From Stercorarius parasiticus (taxonomy: Eukaryota; Chordata; Aves; Charadriiformes; Stercorariidae): a stretch of 64,000 nt of DNA. Both the position numbers and the translations under genes were made by a program. The notes below the pieces were generated by a model. The model was given only the letters and a program-made list of their open reading frames with translations, searched no databases and had not been told where the DNA came from. The DNA lies in the NCBI GenBank assembly GCA_013396915.1, contig VWZL01002032.1:512878-576877 (forward strand). Reading direction: 5' to 3'. This document shows, in pieces, positions 23,884-34,292 of the stretch (positions are counted from its first letter, which is position 1; each line of letters begins with the position of its first letter).

Positions 23884-23918
23884 TATATATGTATATATAT
23901 ATATATACACACACACAT
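23884..23918. repeat. TA/CA compound microsatellite in ESR1 3'UTR
   Basis: A run of TA units passes into CA units. In the sense of ESR1 RNA it reads (UG)n then (UA)n and includes UGUAUAUA, which fits the Pumilio-type motif. Confidence 0.9.
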
Positions 23919-24903
23919 AAAATAGCATCCTGTGAAATAAAAATTACCAAATGTCAGGCACAATTGTTTGCATACATGAGAGCATAATTCAGAATTACAT
24001 ATGAAAAAGTTGCCATTTTTGTATCACAGAACTTCGTTGAATCGATTGAATAGCTACATTCAGCTGTCTGATATGTGGACAATCATCTTTATAGATAACT
24101 ATGGGAAGGTTACTATATTCATCAAGGTGCTGCTTCAATTAAAATCTCATGAACAAGTTAATGACACAGATCCTAAAACTGACCCAAGGTAAATGAATGT
24201 ATTAATGGGAACCGCTGTTTTTCTTTCTTGGGTGGCCTCCACTGCTGTCACCACAAACATGGGAGGACTGGTTGAATCTAAATTACTTCCTTGCAAGGGC
24301 TGAGCCTAGGAAAGCATTCGTAATTAAGATCGTGAGCTGACTGATTATTCCTTATGTTCTAAGACATATTACGATGCCCTGCTGTCTGCTGCACACCACT
24401 TCAAATCACACTTACCCAGCTTCATCGGGAAAATCTGTAGACTGTAGTGGTACTTGACCTATGTAAGTACCATCAGAATCTGACCCTCTGTTGTGAATTG
24501 CTCTCCATGAACTACTTTTACCTTCTAGGCCAAATTTACCCTTGAATCGATGTAATGAACTGTTCTGGGATGTAGCAAGGCAGGCATTCATTTAAAACAA
24601 TTTGCCTTGCCGCTTATGAGCTTGATCTGTGTGTTCCATCGTAGAGAACAGCCAGTTGCACGTACAGTATTTAAAGAGCAGCTCTAACGCACACTGGGCT
24701 ACAAGTGAATGATGACGGCGCAAGCACATAAATGTAACTACAGGGATTCCTGTGCTCCATTCAGATCTTAGCCTGCACTCACTTCAGGGCATTCATGATT
24801 TTTCTAACACATTTGAAAACCAGCTACTAAACAAAACAAAAAAAATGTGCATTTTCTTTCAAGGCATTTAGGAGCTCTCCAAAAACCCTTAGGTACCAAA
24901 TTT

Positions 24904-24930
24904 GCACGCACACATACACACACGCACACT
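24904..24930. repeat. Imperfect CA microsatellite
   Basis: Interrupted CA units (cacgcacacatacacacacgcacac) within the probable ESR1 3'UTR. Confidence 0.85.
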
Positions 24931-27021
24931 CTTACTGAATACACAAAAGGACAAATCCTTCAACACATTCAGAAAAAAATGACACTACAATATGCATCAA
25001 TAAAAGGCCTATTAACTTACAGTGACTGCTTCACATGTTTAGGCTTGCACGGTTTTCGAGGAATCTTCTCAAACGTAGGTAGCATCTAGCTTCTAAGCTG
25101 CGCGTATCCTCGGATATGTACATGAAACTGTTATAGACATCATTATGTACATTCACTAAAGAATCAAATCCTTGACTCGAGGAGCACAAACTCGTCCTAT
25201 TCCTTGCTGCCTTCACAATTGCTATGCAACTCGATCTCACTGCACACAGACTCTGCTGGTGTAACAGGGAGCATAATTAGACATAGGCACTCCTGTACGG
25301 CATTAGTTGCCCTATTTCCTATATTTAGTTGCTACAGGATATTCCAATCAGCATAATGTAACATACAGGTTTCAACTATAGCAGTAAAAGAAGCATCCCT
25401 GAACCCTCCTCTAGCAGCGCGCCCAGCTGCTGTGGAGCAGCCAACGCACCTGCTATGAAACATCCTTACTGGCAGGGTGGTCGCTTCCAACCAGCTATTG
25501 GAATAGTCCCTGGTCCGTGTTAATTCCCAAACTGCACCTGTAAACCAGAAGTGCAGATAGCACAGGCAAAGTTTATCATTAGACTAATAAAATATCCCTG
25601 GCGTATGTAAGAATTGCATTCCAGTACCCAGCAACGTTCTCTGACACGTGGAATCTTCTAGCATAGAGGCAGTCAAAGAGCAGCACCGACTCCTACTTTG
25701 AATAGCACATAGTATGGATTTCTTCAGTCTCTCACCTTCATGTCTTGCTGAAACTCTTGATGTCAGTGGACCTTTTGTATATTTACAGTTGGTCTGAAGA
25801 ATCTGACTAACCCTTATGCAAAACAGTTACACGCATGGAGAAAGCCAGGCTCATCTTCCTGGACATGCAGTCCCAGAGTCTTCACCGTGTCTGAGGCTCA
25901 TTGACAGTTCTGGTGTCACAAGTGAGGTGGCTCTTAACAGTGACTTCTGAGCATGCCCCAACGAGAGCCAAAGAAAGCCGAGGCGACGCACAGCCTCCTG
26001 CCCTGGCTGGGACGCCAGCTCTCCCATGCACAGCTTGGCCACACTCTGCTGAGTGGGACGGGGCCATCCCACCCTGCTGTGCCAGTCTTGCACTGACATC
26101 CTCACCCCTTGGTTTGTAGCACAACAAAGCAAAGGACAAGGGGACGATTTTTATGAACTAGTGCTGGATCGTGTATGTGTGTGAAGACTTTTTGGGTTTT
26201 TTTAAGACCTGATGATTTTTGTAATCCTCTGGTCTGATTTAAGAGTAATTATCTATATTATCACTGTTTGCTGTGTTGCCCTTGATTTACACACTGCCAA
26301 GCAACAGAACAATTCAGCTTCGCAGGATCAGACAAGACAGGATGCAATTCGGCTAGAGGATATGGTAAGGGGACCTAAATTTTGGTCAGTATGATCTTGA
26401 GAGGGAGTTGTCTGCTGATGTAAGCCAGCAAGGTAAAACTGTATTATTCTCAGACAGGGGTTCCTTTCTACTGTAGGAAGAAGAGAGGCGGAACTACCGA
26501 GGCAGCCACTAGCACTGCAGTTTCACTGTGGCACACTAAGATGCCAATCAACTTTCCATTTAGCCACCCAAAAAAGTAATCCAGAATCTCTACCACACTG
26601 CTGCAAAGTTTCAAGCAAGTAAAGCACTAAGCAAGCACAGAATTTGGGGTGGATATCAACAAAAGGCTACCACTCATGAAGATACCAATGTGCATGGGTG
26701 GTACGGCCTGTTAATTAACAGTAAAATGAATGCTCGGTTTAGATTAGGACTTACCCAATTTACATGCAAAATTAAATAAAAACACTGCAAATTCCAAATC
26801 AAACTAGCCTGACAATCCTTGCTGGCTGTCCATAGCAATGAAACGTCGTCCATTAGGATAAGTAACCAATTTAGGCAAGTGCTCGACAAACACTCAAATG
26901 GAAAATGCAGGTGACTGTTGTCATTGGAGTGTTTACACAGGTGGCACTATAGACAAAACGAAGCATGAGCTAGGTAGTACGCTGCTGGGTTTCTCATACC
27001 ATTATACATGCTGACTTTTGC

Positions 27022-27256
27022 TTATATTGTATTCTGCATATTCTCCTCTTCTTTACTGTTTATATAAAAAGACTGCAAGGAATGAGATGAAGCTGATGCA
27101 GTTGTCAGCTGGCTCCGGTTTTCCTCTTCCATCGGCCCAGCACTCCTGGCTGCCGGGGCATGCAGCCGGTGAGCGTCCAGCATCTCCAGCAAGAGATCAT
27201 AGAGTGGAACTACGTTTTTACACTTCATATTGTACAGGTGCTCCATTCCTTTGTTG
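27022..27256 (-). CDS. ESR1: ESR1 exon 8, end of ligand-binding domain and F domain
   Basis: This is the last coding exon of oestrogen receptor alpha. The acceptor is cccacag (AG at 27258-27257) and the first base completes a Ser codon. The stop is TAA at 27024-27022. It starts [20 protein letters not shown], covering the end of helix 11 and the loop to helix 12. It contains the His that corresponds to human H524, which contacts oestradiol. Helix 12 ([10 protein letters not shown]) has the Tyr and Glu equivalent to human Y537 and E542 of the AF-2 surface. The F domain follows ([18 protein letters not shown] and on to [16 protein letters not shown]) and differs from mammals in its tail, as is usual for this least conserved domain. 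Confidence 0.98.
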
Positions 27257-28099
27257 CTGTGGGTTGTAACAAAACAACAGTTACCTTCCAAATATGTTAT
27301 GGGAAAAAAAACGACCTAATAGCTAATAGTATTTGTTAGTTCACATAAATTCCACCTTGTACAAAACAACTGACTGTATGCTCTTATTACAGTTAGCAGA
27401 AGAAGGCACCTTCAAAGAACACTTCAGACTGCCCATGAGCAAGTTGCCTTCTAAAGGTGGCTCCTTCCCTCTCCTTTGCGTAAAAGGCAGCCTAGAGCAC
27501 ATGGACTCCTAATTTAGGCACTGTGACTAAGTGGATGGCATGAATCTTGGCTTTCCCATAATAAAACCTAAAATATCATACTTTTTTTCCTAGAAAATAA
27601 CCTCAGCCAATTAGTTAGAAAATGCTTGCCTGTAATAGCATCCGTTCACAAAACTATGAAACTATGGAAACAATAATTAACTTCACTGTGCATCTGGAAC
27701 TTCCTTAATTGTACAATTTCTTCTTAAGGAAAAAAAAAAGAAAAGAAAAAAAGGATGATTAACATGAAGACAAAGAAACTTAAGAAAATTCACAAAAAGA
27801 CACAAGTGAAAAAAACCCCACATGCACACACCCCTCAACTTTTTCCTGAAGACCTGTATATATCAGCCCAGGAGGTAAAATCTGTATGATTCAGCTTTAG
27901 TAGCTATGATGTGCTGTGTACTCTAATTTTAATTTTATTAACTGAAATAATGAAAATTGAAATCTGTGCAACAACATCTCTTGTCCCTTCATAAAAATAA
28001 AATCTATACTCTATCTTTCTATAGACTTGTTATGCTGTTAGCACTCTAGCCACTGAGCAGCTACCTTAAGAGTTAATTACGTTTGGGAGAATCATTGCT

Positions 28100-28300
28100 G
28101 CGAGTACTAACGGAGTGCCTCAGACACCTCACCTCTAGTTAGCAAAGGACACAGTCCTCTAGATTGGGATTCGGTACATCTGCATTTATCCTCACCCATA
28201 AAATACACATAATGATCCTAATCTCTTCTCTAAAGTGGTTTGCAATCAAGCCACTTGTGAAAAGTGGCTACATAAAAGCGATAGTTTTATTAAATCTTAT
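28100..28300 (+). mobile_element. Ancient MIR/L2-like repeat tail
   Basis: The stretch resembles the 3' tail shared by L2 and MIR: cctcacccataaaatacacataatgatcc corresponds to the cctcagtttccccat-ctgtaaaatggggataat block. Then aaagtggtttgcaatcaag and gaaaagtggctacataaaagc correspond to the aaagcgctttgagat and gctatataaa blocks, ending near ttttatta. It is strongly diverged and the assignment is from memory of the consensus. Confidence 0.5.
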
Positions 28301-28547
28301 CTTATAGGAGACTAAAGTTTGCAGAACTAGGCTACTGCTACATCAGAATTCTACTTGTTACTTTTCAAACAGAATACAAGATGCAGTAACATTAGAAGTA
28401 GGTACTGCTTACAGCACAATCAGAACAAGAAGCAAAGGAAAACAGAACTAGAGGAAACCAACGGGGAAAACGTTTACTGCTTTCACACCATAATCCAACA
28501 GACTGTTTAGCGCTTATGTTTAATACATCTTTATGTAAAGTAGCCTT

Positions 28548-28564
28548 TTTTTTTTTTTTTTTTT
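28548..28564. repeat. T homopolymer tract
   Basis: An uninterrupted T run on the plus strand in ESR1 intron 7, about 120 bp from exon 7. In ESR1 RNA it is an A tract downstream of the exon 7 donor. Confidence 0.9.
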
Positions 28565-28679
28565 GTAACAACTCTACACACAGTTTGCACTCCCACCTGT
28601 AAAATGCGTGTGTGTGCATTTGTGAAACCTCCCTTGCACGGGAGCCGTGCAGGGGGGCTGACTGCCTGCTTGCTCTCAC

Positions 28680-28863
28680 CTCATGTGTCTGATGTGAGAG
28701 AGGATGAGGAGGAGCTGAGCCAGCCGTCTGTGTTGCTGCTGCAGAGAAAGACCCGACTTAGCCATTAAGTGTATCAGAGTGTCTGTGATTTTGTCCAGAA
28801 CACGGTGAATATAGTCTCTCTCTTCCAGAGATTTCAAGGTGCTGGAAAGAAAAGTGTACACAC
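28680..28863 (-). CDS. ESR1: ESR1 exon 7, ligand-binding domain helices 8-11
   Basis: This 184-bp exon lies between acceptor tactccag (AG at 28865-28864) and donor gtgaga (28679 down). The first two bases complete a Gly codon. It encodes [20 protein letters not shown], then [34 protein letters not shown] and LSHIRHM, ending in two bases of the Ser codon finished by exon 8. These residues form helices 9, 10 and most of 11, including the dimer interface ([20 protein letters not shown] region). Similarity to human ESR1 is near complete apart from conservative changes such as RDY for KDH and SGLS for AGLT. Confidence 0.98.
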
Positions 28864-30467
28864 CTGGAGTAGGAAGGAGAAAGAAAACAAACAAACCACA
28901 GACAAAAATTACTTTGATGGAGTCAGACTTGCCCAAGGTACGCCTCCTGGCTGGCCTCTTTGGCTTTGGTGTTAAACCATGGGAGCTGATTTCGTGCGAA
29001 CCCTCCTGCTTGCCAGGCAGGCCTCTGGTTTGAATGACCCTGGAGCTTAGATTTGGTCACTGTAGGCAAAGCAGGAGGAGGAAGACGATGTCTCTTCCTC
29101 ACCTGGGTCCATCCAAGGTCTGGGCCAGGTGGCAGGTGACACCTACACCTAGACCTACCGGTGGGCTGCACTCTTCTCTCAGTCACTTGGCTCCAAAACC
29201 TTGAGGAGATGCTGTCACCCCTCGAGAGCTCTGCAATACTGACCAGCCTAGGCCTTCGGCAGTTTTTGCCATTTTCTCTGCTGTTTAATGTTTGATTTTT
29301 GGCGATTTGCTAGTCAGTCTAGAACTGAATGTGTTATCACAAAACGCATAAACAAAATCAGGGTTTATTTACACGCGCTCACCTCAACAAAACCCTCCCA
29401 ACTAAGCAAGAGCCTCGAAAGGTGTGCTCCTTCACTCGCAAACCTGACTCTCCTTTAAAAACCACGTCCAAAGCAACCTGTGTAAATTTAGCCATCTTCC
29501 ATTGCTTACTGCTGAAAGTGAGCAACCTGAAGATTTGGACCAGAAGGAAATTTTCCAGAGATCAAGAAAACCTTCAAACTGCCCCTCCAACAGCCCCTCT
29601 GCGTCTCCTATAAAACATTCTAACCCAGGCATGAGAGCTTTTGCCAGTAGTAATTCCTGGGTGCGTGAAGCACATCAGCTTTCTAAATGGGAAATTCTAA
29701 ACTATTTTGCACGTTTTATCTTGAATTTGTTCTGGACGACAACACACAGCCAATGTGAATTGGGTCATAACAGTACGGTGCTGCCGAAAGGCAGCGGTTG
29801 CATTCAGCAACAGTTTTTTAATCTTCTGGATTAAGCCAATAACTCTAAACAGGTTGTATTACTATAATCCAGTCCTGAGGCAGCAAAAGCTTAAGATGTA
29901 TGTACAGTAATACTATCTAACAGGCTTGATCGAGGTGCGTTCACTGTCCTGTGTCTTATAACGTACTTTGCAAATCCTGTGCTTTAGCCCCTCTGTATCA
30001 GCTCACACAGACAAGAAGAAATTTGGATTTTGTCCTTGGAAAAAATTGGTTCCTGGAACTACTTTTCATTTTGTTTTTCTTTAAAGCTTCATATACAGCG
30101 CAATATGCAATGCATACTGTGAATATGCAATATTAAGAAAAAAAGACACACTAACACGCACGCATACACAGACATATATACTCTAGCTTGTTTGTATCGC
30201 TTGTAGCCTGGGGAGCTACACCATTAGGTTTGAAGATAAGACTATTTTGCCATGCATCTCAGCAGTCAGGGAAATTGAGATTTTTTTTTTTTTGGTCTTC
30301 TGGGCATACCTCTCCTCCTCATAATCATCTTGGTAGTTCAAGGGCCTGACACCTAGAACTACTGTAACCTACAAGTAGGTTTTATGACTTTGGGTGTTCT
30401 GCACTAAAAAGAAATAGAAATTTGTGGGTTTGAATGTCAGTGTCAGTGTCTCTGAGAGACAGAGTGA

Positions 30468-30485
30468 GTGAGAGAGAGAGAGAGA
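30468..30485. repeat. GA dinucleotide microsatellite
   Basis: About nine GA units follow a related, imperfect tract (gtctctgagagacagagtgagt). Confidence 0.9.
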
Positions 30486-32712
30486 CTGCTTTAAAAAAAC
30501 AAAAGGATAACTCAAACAAAGCACAACTGAAAACCATCAGTCGGAGCTCCTAATTTTGGTAATGAATATTGCTTCAAATTTTATATAGCTAGATAGTACA
30601 ATGGCCTCTTCTCACAAAGCTTTTTATGATTATTATTATTTTTACTGAAATTAATTAATCAAAGAGAAACAGTTCCTGGGGCTTCTCTCAGCTGAATGAC
30701 TCTTAACCACCCTCACATATGCCTACTGACAATACCAAGCTTTATAGCTTAGCAGGTACCTGTAGGGGCAAGATTCTTAAACAAAACTGACAAAACACAG
30801 TCCATTAGAAGGAAACATTAGTCTCGTAAACCCACAGTGCCTCCAGAGCAACTTCTTCCAGCCAGAGGATGCTATTGTGCCCTTGCAGCAATGCCCCTTA
30901 GTTTCATAACTTCGAAACCAGAAAAAGAAAAAAATCTGTTAGGAGGAATTGTTTCTCACCCAGGTCTAGTCCAGAAGCTATTAAAAAGTGTAAATCAAAA
31001 AAAGCACTCCCCCAAGAACGTAGAGACTTCAGGCAATTGCGAGTCAATAACTGCCAAGAAAAATGACATTTGTTTTCCCTTTCTGCCCCTCTGGTGATTG
31101 CTCCTGCCCCAGGCCAATGACCAGAAATTTCCCCGGAAGAAATGCCAGCTATTTATCACATACATAACACACACGAGCAACGAGCATAGTTTGGAACAAG
31201 AGTGGAGAAAATTGTCTTAGCAAAGTGAAATTTAACAGTCTCAAGGGTCTTTCCGAGCTCTGAAGCTGAAAGTAAGCCTAAACTGAATAGCTACCAGGTT
31301 GTTTTCCAGCTCTTTCTGTAGGTCAGTACTGTAAAACATAATCGGAGCAAGAACAGAGAAAGCACCACTCTGCAAAGAAGTCTATTGGTCCGAGCCCATG
31401 AGACGCAGCACAGGGTCCCTCGGGGACTGCAGTGCTACCGTGTCAGCTGTCGGCATAAAGTGATACAATTTTATACGTGTCACTATATATAGTGATATAT
31501 TTTTGCGTATTACTGTAGAGGAGAATGCCCTCTCCATCTTTGCTGTCACAATAAACCCCCAGTTTAAAATATCTGTACATTTAGCGTTCAGGCTCACAAA
31601 GCAACACCCAAGGTTCTTCTTCCCCTTCCACCCTGCCCCACTGCTCTGGATCTGTAGCAAGTCAGGCCGAGCTACGAGCAAACGCAGCTCTGGGCCATGC
31701 ACTCCCGTAATCATCCAGCCCCCGAAATAAGTGAAAAACACAATTTAACAAGAGATGGAAATTCAGGAGAAAAGAATAACGAAGAGTCACATGGAACCAT
31801 GCATCAGGATCCATAAAATCAGCTAAATCTTTCCACCTCAATGGACTAACCAGCTAAGTAATTAGGCAAATCAGCTGCTAAGGCAGACGTGACCTACATC
31901 TTCATCTCCAAAACAAAACCCTGTTGCTTTGCCACATCACACCACTCCTCTTTTCACACTCAAAATTAAAACATCTGGCATCGTGTTGCCCTTTCATGTT
32001 TCTAATATTTGTGTTCCAGTATTAAGAAACAGCCCTTTATTATTGAGTTGAATGTGTTTTTCAAAAATATAATTTTGCTTTTTAGTCAAAAGACTTATTG
32101 CTGCAGCTTTAGAGGGGCACCTTCTGGTTTGTTATTTAGTTAGAGACGATGCTGTCCTTGTTGTTACAGACATGCTGTCTCCTTGATATCTCAGGAAAAA
32201 TTTAGAAGTACCATAAACGTATATTTTGCTTTATAAACAAAGCCTTCCATCTTTTCCACATGCACTGAGAGCAAATTAAAAAAAAAATCACTTGCATTTT
32301 GCCCAAGACCACACAGAAAAGGACTGTAAAGATATTAAACAGCCTTGAAAGATGTGGCAAAAAAAAAAAAGAGAAAATAAATGTCCAACAAAAGCAATAA
32401 ACAGCACTTCCTCATGTGAAGAGACTAACAGATGTCCAAGGATTTAATAAAGAAATGTTTGTGTACACTCAGGGAATTAAATCCACACAAAGCTTTAGAA
32501 TGCAAAAGCAGACTGCTTTTAAATATTAAATGTAGCATAATTAGTCCAATTTGTTTAATTAGTCCACTTGATTAAATCATTTTGAATCGTATGCATGTAC
32601 AACACAGACAGCGTAAGGGCCAAAAATTCATTGTGTGTTTATCTGCTGTTTCTTTAGTAGAAGACTTGCGTATATTTACATGTGCAATTATAGAAAAAAA
32701 TCAGGTTAAAGG

Positions 32713-33130
32713 AGGCTTGACGGTCATCAGTTTAACCTCCTGCTCAAATAGCGGTAATTTCAGGGTTAGGTCAATCTGCCCAGAGCTTTGTCCAGCTGAG
32801 TTTTTAGTATCTCCAACGATGGAGATCCTACCATCTTTCTGGTCAACTTGTTCCAGTACTTAACCTCTCACTGGGAAGATTTTTTGTTCTGTTCATCTGG
32901 TTGGGATCTGCCTTGCTGTGGTTTGTCCCCATTGCAGCTTGTCCTTTCCTCTTGCACCTCTGAGAAGAGTCTGGCCCTGAGAAGAGTCTCCATAACCTGT
33001 TCGTCAGCCATCCGAGGACTGCAGTTAGACCTTCCCTTAGCCTTCTCTTTTCCAGGATGAACAAACCCAGCTCTCTCAGCCTCCCCTCATACATCACGTG
33101 CGCCGCGTGCTTCAGAGCACATAATATTTC
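32713..33130 (-). mobile_element. Old CR1 LINE, 3' part, in ESR1 intron 6
   Basis: On the minus strand it encodes a decayed RT tail, [20 protein letters not shown], matching the CR1 signature [16 protein letters not shown]. The 3'UTR block then follows toward 32713, where the plus strand reads gtcatcagtttaacctcctgctcaaatag, the complement of the CR1 3' end. Terminal repeats are lost and divergence is high, so it belongs to an older subfamily. It is in the same orientation as ESR1 transcription. Confidence 0.88.
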
Positions 33131-34158
33131 ACGTGTGTCCAACGCTTCACCTAAGGAGGCTGGCTGTATTCTGCGAAGAAAAGCATCTCCAGAAGACATT
33201 TTAGAGTATCTATGCCAAACAACACTTACACAACTATTACAAATACCCCAAATTATGCTACTTATCTCTGTAATGCAGTCTAGCCTCCTAATTTGGGCAT
33301 CTAAAGGGCCTGACAGTGAGAAACTCATGTCCACATTCTCATCACCTAGTAGTTAACTCCTCAGAGTGTTATAAAATTAGTTGGTTATAGGAATGCAAAA
33401 ACTGAAACGTACATTTCATTACCTTCATGCATAAAGGCAATTACAAGCAATATAGACTTACACTCTGTGGCCATATATACATACGCATTCAGGTTACAGA
33501 TACACTGCGTAAGTGCAGCATGCAAGCCAGAGTAATACATGATGCTCTGCACAACAATGGTATAAACTGCTTTCATCATGAACCTGTAACATCTCAACAT
33601 GAACCGTGCCCTCTGATCTATCACCATCAAGACTCTTGTAAAAACGCCAGACTTCCCAGCAGCTATAAACTTTCATTTAATGTAAAATAAAACCCCACAC
33701 CCAAAACCAGACCACTCAGACCACTCATCCGGATTATCAGATCAACTCTGACCTTCTACCGCACAAAGCACCACTGAGTCGAACCTGCTGAATATGAACC
33801 TTGAAGAAATGAAGATCTAATATCTCCTAGCCTCAGTCAGTGCTCCCATCTCTCTTATGTGCAGAAGGAAATTGGCCTCTGATTATCCCTGACTTCACTT
33901 GCTGTATTTTTTCTTTTACAACCTTTCCTTAGGGGAACTCTTGAAACACTGCATTAATTGCTGGGTCCCACCTACACGACTGAACAGATTTGCCGGCTTC
34001 CATGCCTGCCTGCTGGCACTGCTTGCATCTATGTTGACAGCCCCCTTTTGATTGCTGCTGTCTCAAAATGAAAGCCTCAATTGGCAACAACAAGCAACGT
34101 TCAACCACATGCAGAAGCAACCACAATTACCTGCGTGAGAGCAAAGCACACCACTTAC

Positions 34159-34292
34159 CAGAGTTGAGCAGGATGATGGACTTAAGGCACACAAATTCCT
34201 CCCCTTGAAGGTTCATCATGCGAAACCGAGCAGCAGTAGCCAGCAGCATGTCAAAGATTTCCACCATGCCCTCTACGCATTTTCCTTGATTC
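34159..34292 (-). CDS. ESR1: ESR1 exon 6, ligand-binding domain helices 6-8
   Basis: This 134-bp exon lies between acceptor ttcacacag (AG at 34294-34293) and donor gtaagtgg (34158 down). The first base completes an Arg codon. It encodes [20 protein letters not shown], then [14 protein letters not shown] and [10 protein letters not shown], ending with one base of a Gly codon completed by exon 7. This covers helices 7 and 8, with hydrophobic residues of the ligand pocket (the [12 protein letters not shown] segment). The size and both split codons agree with the human exon. The visible change from human is ATAARF for ATSSRF. Confidence 0.98.

Larger units (their letters stand above)
21970..27021 (-). 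other. ESR1: ESR1 probable 3'UTR
   Basis: About 5 kb downstream of the ESR1 stop codon contains no exon or transposon that I recognise. In a region otherwise full of CR1 relics, that absence fits a constrained long 3'UTR. It contains T tracts (plus strand) at about 22498-22514, 23661-23680 and 23796-23808, a TA/CA microsatellite at 23884-23918 and CA runs at 24904-24930. Many ATTTA pentamers could act as AU-rich elements. The extent is inferred from the polyadenylation signal and from the known long ESR1 3'UTR, without transcript evidence. Confidence 0.55.
27257..28679 (-). other. ESR1: ESR1 intron 7
   Basis: This 1.4-kb intron runs from donor gtgagag (minus strand, next to 28679) to acceptor cccacag. 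It holds an old MIR/L2-like tail at about 28100-28300 and a T tract at 28548-28564 on the plus strand. Confidence 0.9.
28864..34158 (-). other. ESR1: ESR1 intron 6
   Basis: This 5.3-kb intron holds a GA microsatellite (30468-30485), a short perfect palindrome (31480-31495) and an old minus-strand CR1 tail (32713-33130). The remainder has no recognised feature. Confidence 0.85.

Noticed and set aside
31480..31495. 16-bp palindrome TCACTATATATAGTGA
   Set aside because: The AT-rich alternating core makes this likely by chance; no repeat family was evident.
32843..33334. 163-codon minus-strand frame in ESR1 intron 6
   Set aside because: Its only recognisable part is the CR1 RT end (LRELGLFILEKRRL); the remainder is CR1 3'UTR and flanking intron.
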